Assembly (NCBI GenBank): GCA_039566865.1
Contig: CM076943.1
Span: 10,588,001 to 10,652,000, forward strand
DNA from: Aurelia coerulea
Taxonomy: Eukaryota; Cnidaria; Scyphozoa; Semaeostomeae; Ulmaridae
Direction of reading: 5' to 3'
Length of the DNA stretch: 64,000 nt
Part shown: piece by piece, positions 41,291 to 64,000 of the stretch
Numbering within the stretch: the first letter of the stretch is position 1
Layout: every line of letters starts with the position of its first letter
The notes under the pieces: generated by a model
Told to the model about the DNA's origin: nothing
Databases searched by the model: none
Seen by the model: only the letters and a program-made list of their open reading frames with translations
Made by a program: the position numbers and the translations under genes

Positions 41291-42189
41291 TGGAAAGCAA
41301 GACGATATTTGTATTGGTTATGGTTCTGAGGAGCATAATACTCTATAGAAATTTCATACACTTTGTGTTCTTGAGAAATCGCTGATAACCTTGGGAAATC
41401 TTTTTGCTCTCATACAAATTTCGTACAATTTCTGAGGGGGTAAAACACTTGTCCGGTTTACCTCCATGACTGGTTCCTATTCATCCACACCAAAACGAAA
41501 CAAACGAAGCTTCATCGGATCCACGCTACGTGTTTATCGCTATCTGGCGTTTTCATTGACATAATATCATGACGTCCATATGCATGAACCAACAAGAAAT
41601 CAGCTAAGTTCACCTGGCACATTAGACTATTGGGCGCTGCGCTAACGAAACGGAAAAGATCTTAAAAACTCCGTCACTGCTTTGCTATAGTGAGCTCTTG
41701 AGATATCTCAGGCGCAAATATATCAGTTGAAATAAAGAGCAACTGCAAGGCAGCAATGTAAATTCCTCATGTCAAATTCATCAAAATGCCTCGTTTTCAA
41801 GCAAGGTAGCCTTTTTTTAGCTACCAAGCATATCCAGCATGCATTCCTGTAATTGTAGCAATGGCAACAAGTTCTTTCTGTCGACAAATTTGCTTTATTG
41901 AATCCCCAATAATGTTTAGATCAGAAGATCATTTAATACTGCTCACTATTTATCTACAGCTTGCACGTATAATTTGTTCACAGTACGCAGCTAATAACAG
42001 AGCACTCTGTGGAGCAAAACACGGTCAGTTTGCCTTCAAAATCTGCATCACGGAAATCTACTTTGAGGGAGAGGTAAATATTCTTCCTAACGCTGCCATT
42101 TTAAAATTTGGGCTGATGAGCGTTTTCCTGAAATACCGGCACGGTTCACGCTTCTAAATTCCTCCGATGAATAACTCAGAGTAACATTC
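41291..42189. other. Intergenic DNA, no gene supported
   Basis: An open frame at 41861-42157 has no recognisable domain and no supporting splice or composition signal. I regard the stretch as non-coding. Confidence 0.35.
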
Positions 42190-42385
42190 AATAGACCATG
42201 TAGCTATTCTACAAAAGAATCTGATTTGAGTGACATTTGTGGACAATTAATAGAAATCGGACGAATTTTCGATATGCTTGACTGTGAAAGAAGCGAAGCA
42301 CGAACAACGCCGCTCAATAGCACCTTTCGCGTAGGGATGCACAAAGATATTGCTCGATCTAGTATATTTTATAGAACAGCTGAAT
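42190..42385 (+). repeat. MITE relic, TAGACCTTTTAGC family (diverged)
   Basis: CAATAGACC at the left, then TAGCTATTCTACAAAAGAATCT, GAATTTTCGA and GATATTGCTCGATCTAG, the same order of modules as in the copies inside the Raf introns at 48357 and 51716, with more divergence. Confidence 0.5.
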
Positions 42386-42799
42386 GTCCTTTTTCGTTTT
42401 TTGCATTTCACATTTCCAATTCATTTTGGCTCCTTCATGTCTACCAAGACTAAATTTGCTTTATAATGGCTCCAAAATTTTAAAACGAAAGAACTTTTAT
42501 CTCTGCCTTACTACATCAAACGTATTTCAACACCAATAAATATCAATTTTTATCAGTCAATGTTATTTGAGTTGGAAAAGCTTTGTCTTCGAGGAACCTG
42601 AGTGAACTTGCAAAGACATTGACAAGGAGGGTGTTTTTTCACTGTATCCTTTGTTAGCCTGATAACCAGCCAATTAGGTTCCAAGCCTTCAAATCGGTGA
42701 AAACGATGAGTGTAAAATTCCATGCTATTTCTTTCAAAAACTTTAACTATCTACCCTTCGAGTATAGGCTCCAGTATAGGAGTATAGGAGCTATCGAGT

Positions 42800-42935
42800 G
42801 TAGACTCTAAATCTTTAAAAAAGGTTGGTGTAGAATTCTTTGAACTGAATGGCTTCAAAGAAATTTTACCTATTTCATTACAATTTTGCCGTTGGACTTT
42901 TCTGAAATATTCAATATTATCAGAATCAGAGTGCC
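42800..42935 (+). repeat. Dispersed repeat D fragment (plus)
   Basis: Carries AAATCTTTAAAAAAGGTTGG, GTAGAATTC, GAATGGCTTCAAAGAAA and GCCGTTGGACTTTTCTGAAA, which match the longer copy at 43925-44190. A GGGGGGGGGG/CCCCCC patch follows at about 42990-43012. Confidence 0.55.
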
Positions 42936-43529
42936 GTTCTTCTTTTTAACCATATAGTGGTTGGGCTATCTGATACCTCCTTTTTTAGTGGGGGGGGGGC
43001 AAAAAGCCCCCCTTTACTTAACTCTTGATTGCTAATAAACAAAGCAACCAGAGTTGGTGTACTAATAGCCCCAGGCATGTACTTTATGAGAATATAAAAA
43101 TTAACCTAAGTTAGCCGTCACTATTGCTTGCGTCAGCATTTTTCTTTGTGTCGTGAAGAAAGTGGCAAAATCGGCCAAAATCAGGAAAAAATGCGATAAA
43201 TTTATTTTTGAAGCACAATTTCCATCCAAACATGAGAAGATAGATTTCATTAAATAACACTATCCTGCAAAATATATTCGCAAAATATTGTAATGTTGCT
43301 ACTTTTTTCGCGAAAATTAATATTCGAGAATTGGCGATTTTAACAGAGTCAGTCCCAGAAAATTGTCTCCCTGTCAAAGTATTTTTATGAAAGTTCATGA
43401 GTCGTTGCACAACAAGTAGCAGCAAAAAGTCACAAAGTTTCCGGGCCATAATTTTTCTCCTAATAGAGTTATAACTAAAATTATCCCATCCAAAATAGGG
43501 TTAAGAATTCAGGAAATATCTGAAAATCT

Positions 43530-44190
43530 CAAAACCATCGTACTTTTGGTTTCAAGCAGAAGTCTCTCACTCTTCAGGCTTACGACTTAGAAATTTGATG
43601 ACGTCACGTCCTCAAATGAGTTGAAATAAAAATACGCTGTAATTTCGAAAAATATTCAAGATATCTGAAAAGTCCAGGGGTAGAATTATAGGAAAATGGC
43701 AAAAGTTTAGTTCAAGCCATTCAATGAAAAGAAATAGGTCATAGTATTTTACACCCACCGCACCATTTTACACCATTTAAACGTTTGGAACCTATGCTGA
43801 GCATTCGAGAAAGTGGAAACAATATAGTAGAAAGCAAAACGAGCTGCAGCATCCTTTTAATGTTGCCAACCTCGCTAAATGTCTTGGCGGATTATCTACA
43901 CCTTTAGAAATAAACACCCATTGAAGCAAGCATAGGTTCCAAATCTTTAACTCAGTGTAAAAAGGTGGGTGTAAAATTCAATGACCTATTTCTTCTGATT
44001 GAATGGCTTGAAAGAAACTTTAGATACTTATCTATAATTCTACCGTTGGACTTTCCAGAAATTTGGAATATTTTTCAAAATTACAGCGTATCTTACGTTT
44101 CAACTCATTTGAGGATGTGACGTCATCAAATTTCTAAATCGTAAACCAGATGAGTGACAGATTTTTGCTTGATACCATATTGTAGGCATT
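43530..44190. repeat. Head-to-head pair of dispersed repeat D
   Basis: The minus copy (about 43530-43805) and plus copy (about 43925-44190) are inverted relative to each other: CTTACGACTTAGAAATTTGATGACGTCA against TGACGTCATCAAATTTCTAAATCGTAA (shown in part). A spacer of about 120 bp separates them. Together they could form a long stem. Both include a TGACGTCA core. Confidence 0.65.
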
Positions 44191-44244
44191 CATAAACGAT
44201 GGTTCTCTTCGAAATTACTTCATGTTGCATCAAACAGTTTAGAA

Positions 44245-44462
44245 ATTACGAGGATTTTAAGTGTTTTTTGAAAATCATTCTTGAATTCTTGAAAAAGAAG
44301 GAAAACACTCTAATTCTGACAATATTGAAGATTTCAGAAAAGTCCAACGGTAGAATGATAGAGAAATAGCTAAAATTTCTTTGAAATCATTCAGTTCAAA
44401 GAAATAGGTCACCCAGTTCTACACCAGCCTTTTTAAAGATTTGGAAGCTATGCTATTGAAGC
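44245..44462 (-). repeat. Dispersed repeat D copy next to the Raf 3' end
   Basis: Contains AGTCCAACGGTAGAATGATAG, TTTGAAATCATTCAGTTCAAAG and CCTTTTTAAAGATTTGGAAG. Ends about 110 bp beyond the Raf stop codon, so it may lie in the Raf 3' UTR. Confidence 0.6.
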
Positions 44463-44572
44463 ATGCACACAATTTCCTTCAAGTTTCTCAGGTTCCTATA
44501 CTTTTCCACCACATAAGCTAAAATCGTCCAAAGTTCCTAGACAATAAAAATGATTACAATTACACTACTAAG

Positions 44573-61323
<16,751 letters not shown>

Positions 61324-61848
61324 CTATAACAACAACAACAGCAACAACTATAGTCACATTAAAGCTGATAACAACTCTAGATTCAGGTTCTCAGAAACAA
61401 TTCCTACTTCAACTAATCATTCAACTGCGAAATTTTATTACCAACATAGACAAATTTGTCTGCAATCGTTATTTAGAAAAAATAAACAAGGACACGCTTG
61501 TAAGTAAAACCAGCTTAAACAAATCAGTTTAACAAAAGTTCCTTCTAATTGGTCAATCCAACAGTCGAATGCAATCGACCGGTTGAATTTAACCTGGTGT
61601 AGATAAACCTGGTTTAACTGTGCCAGTATGAATATGGTATAAGATCCAAGTTACCAGTGATTTGTTACCACAAAAAGATATGTGAATGGCGTCCAGAAAA
61701 ATGCTTGTAATTCAAACCAAACCGGAATTTTCTTTAAAACTACCGTTCTGTGTTATCAAACCTTCAATGAGGTTGATTTTCTTGGGAAAAGTTGCACTGG
61801 TTTTGCAGCTAATGAAATAAAAATACCAACTGGTAGAGTTAGATTTAT

Positions 61849-62359
61849 AGGTGGTCTGAAGCGAAAATCTTCATTGATGCAAATGAACAGCACTATCGAA
61901 TGATAAAGAATCCTGTTCAGATTTCTTTTATATCTCATTTTGTTTTTAAGTTATCCATTGATTTTAAGTATCAGCTGATGACGTCATTTTGTTTGCAAAT
62001 TACTATGATGATATATGGAAATATAGCTGTATCTAATCTTTGAAAGAATACAGTCGAGGAGACCTTCAAGGTAAGCTGAATAAATGTAATAGAAATTGTT
62101 TCATGAGTTGATACGATGTTTAGAAAGGCATTTCAACTGAAGAAAACTTCCTCGAGTCGATTTTCCTTTGGAAAAATAGTCAACCATGTATGCCTTCTTT
62201 GCGTTTTGCAAACAAAATGACGTCATCAGCCAATCATACAACACAGTGGATAACTCGAAAATGAAACAAGGTATCAAAAATATGTAAACGACATTCTTTA
62301 TCAATCAACATTGCTATTCATTTGCATCAATAAAAATTTTCGTTTCAGATCACCTTTAA
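61849..62359. repeat. Foldback element with paired TGACGTCA sites
   Basis: GGTGGTCTGAAGCGAAAATC at left pairs with TTTTCGTTTCAGATCACC at right; ATTGATGCAAATGAACAGCA with TTGCTATTCATTTGCATCAA; and TGACGTCATTTTGTTTGCAA with TTGCAAACAAAATGACGTCA. Arms about 150 bp, centre about 200 bp. Each arm carries a TGACGTCA (61979-61986, 62218-62225). Confidence 0.8.
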
Positions 62360-62474
62360 GAAAGAGCTCTAAGAGCCAACATAAAAGGTACTAGCTTCAA
62401 AATTAGCATGTAGCGTTTTTCTGGATTGTTCCATTCAATATAACACCTTAGTGCGATAGATTTTATTGGCATTG

Positions 62475-62560
62475 AAACTACAGGTAAGTTCGACTTTAAC
62501 AGAATCCCTTGTTTGCAAAATGCCCGAAAAAGGAGCATCTAGGAATATTCCTTTACCAAA
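62475..62560. repeat. GTAAATTCGAC dispersed repeat fragment
   Basis: AGGTAAGTTCGACTTTAACA, GTTTGCAAAATGCCCGAAAA: similar to 11368-11440 (AGGTAAATTCGACTCAACG, TCGCAAAATGCCCGAGAAAG) and, more weakly, 6640-6700. Confidence 0.5.
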
Positions 62561-62649
62561 AGAATTATCAGCAAGCCTTAAGATTCACCTGTACCATTTT
62601 TCTGGATTGTGCTTTCCAACATTACATTTATAGAGGATATTTCATGTCT

Positions 62650-63125
62650 TTATTTAAAGGGGCAGTCAGACGCGGAACGCGGGTAGCAGATTATGCGTGT
62701 CACAATCCAATTCGTATGGGCCTAAATACCAAAACATATCTACTGTACCTCTTCGTTCGCTGAAATTCTGATGAAATTAATTGAGCAATGAATCCAGTAG
62801 TGTTTGAGAAGGTACTATTCACCTTTCGGTTTCACCAAGCATCATAAATCTGACTCAAAAACCATATTCTTTGGCGAGTTTCTTGCCCACTTCGACTTGT
62901 AAATTATCTCATAACTTTGCAAATACATGAAATCGACATAGACGAACAATATCTGTCAATCAAACCCTTGAGATTGTCAAGAACAACATCGATGGAGATG
63001 GATTGAATTGTGCGATAATCCCATTCAAAATCTCTATTGACGAGTCGATGCTAAGCCTAAGCACTTTTCATACAAATACAATGAAAATGTCCCGCGCAAC
63101 GTCACGTCTGACTGCCCCTTTAAAA
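62650..63125. mobile_element. TIR element, AAAGGGGCAGTCAGACG ends
   Basis: AAAGGGGCAGTCAGACGCGG at left (from 62656) and CGTCTGACTGCCCCTTT at right (to 63121) are inverted, with further pairing of GGAACGCGGG and CCCGCGCAACG. TTTA/TAAA flanks are compatible with a TA or TTAA duplication. About 465 bp; no transposase frame. Confidence 0.75.
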
Positions 63126-64000
63126 ATGGTGCTCTCCTTTACAGCCTAGATGTGGCAAATGCATAACTTTATTCACTTTTATCCTTTTATAATTTCACAA
63201 GCTTTTCTGGTTTGCCTCTTCTCTTCGTGCTATGGATTTACAGAAAAGCGCTCTGACGAATTGCAAGGCTTATCGCTGCCTTTTGGAAATAACCATGTAA
63301 GAAATAAACGCTCTAAAGCAAAATATTTCCCATGATCACAACTGCCACGTAATAAATAAATTTCGCGGTTCCACACTGTTTTCATGATAGGCTATCGAAA
63401 AAGAAGTTGTTTTAATTATATATAGATAACTTTAGTCGCTCAACCGTGATTACTTTAAAAAATCAAGGCGTGAAAAGAACACTCCAAGGGTGGCTAAAGT
63501 ACAACCAGTCACGTAATTCAATACAATATTATCTTGAGACAAAGTCGAAGGACAATATTCTAATTCTTCAATTTCTGTTGAATAAAATAAGTTTTGAGGA
63601 ATTACTGACAAATGAGTTGTTTCGGTTTGACTTCGCTTTGCGGTAAACAGTTATTGGATCACAGGTCTATATCTGAATTGGATCAAAGATAGCGGATGAA
63701 ATGAAAGGGTTCTGCTTACACAACCAAATAAAATTAAAGTACCTATTTACCAAGCAAGGAGCAGACAGTTAACTGTGACACAAAACAAACCATGAAGTTA
63801 TAGCACTACTCTCGTATCAGTTTACAAAAAGTCTCCTTTTATCACAAGTTATCGTAATTGGACAAATTGACCAAGAAATAGGAAGAAGCTAAAGACTTCA
63901 GAACTTTCGCCATTGCTCCAGAAAATGACGATGACCCTCCCACCAGTTATGAATTTCCTAGCACGGGAGGTATAAAATAAACATATTTACCAAATATCAT
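63126..64000. other. Right end of window; weak plus-strand exon candidate
   Basis: Mostly featureless. At 63890-63971 the plus strand reads EEAKDFRTFAIAPENDDDPP TSYEFPSTG (shown in two parts) between an AAATAG and GGTATA, so it could be an exon of another gene, but the pyrimidine tract is poor and I recognise no family. The missing Raf RBD exon was not found here. Confidence 0.3.

Noticed and set aside
41861..42157. 98-codon plus-strand frame
   Set aside because: No family resemblance or splice context; lies in repeat-derived intergenic DNA.
61682..61903. 73-codon plus-strand frame upstream of Raf exons
   Set aside because: Its second half is inside the foldback element at 61849-62359; no motif recognised.

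Overview
The window comes from an animal nuclear genome. It is AT-rich, has spliceosomal introns of a few hundred bases to several kilobases, and carries two metazoan-type genes, both on the minus strand: a FAT4-type giant cadherin and a Raf-family kinase. Repeats (foldback/MITE-like elements, tRNA-derived SINEs, a LINE remnant, a minisatellite) fill most introns and intergenic DNA. The sequence does not fix the species. The genes and repeat load fit an invertebrate, perhaps non-bilaterian, but that is only an impression.

Layout, left to right: 1-3985 is repeat-rich DNA downstream of the cadherin gene, with a reverse-transcriptase remnant. 3986-34818 is the cadherin gene. I reconstruct five coding exons in phase (22717-34818, 19064-19122, 12938-13236, 8348-8577, 3986-6145), giving about 4949 residues: signal peptide, 34 cadherin repeats, four EGF domains, LamG, EGF, LamG, about three EGF-like units, one transmembrane helix and a cytoplasmic tail of about 464 residues. 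All 34 cadherin repeats lie in one uninterrupted 12.1-kb exon. 34819-44572 is a 9.75-kb intergenic stretch of mobile-element debris, including a large foldback cluster. 44573-61323 holds 14 coding exons of a B-Raf-like kinase: second half of the Ras-binding domain, C1 zinc finger, 14-3-3 site, kinase domain and C-terminal 14-3-3 site. The first half of the Ras-binding domain and the N-terminus were not found and probably lie beyond the right edge. 61324-64000 holds two more inverted-repeat elements and a weak plus-strand exon candidate.

The genes belong to different systems. FAT4-type cadherins act at the cell surface in planar polarity and Hippo growth control. Raf acts in the cytoplasm in the Ras-MAPK cascade. 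Nothing here suggests co-regulation; they are same-strand neighbours, with Raf upstream of the cadherin gene.

Points most worth following: the Raf activation loop has alanine at the B-Raf V600 position and is two residues longer than human B-Raf; the cadherin array is intronless; a three-copy TAGACTGAT-ended element family has clean 9-bp target duplications; and several foldback families share TACCGGGTG termini. I saw no prokaryote-type system, CRISPR array or viral gene.
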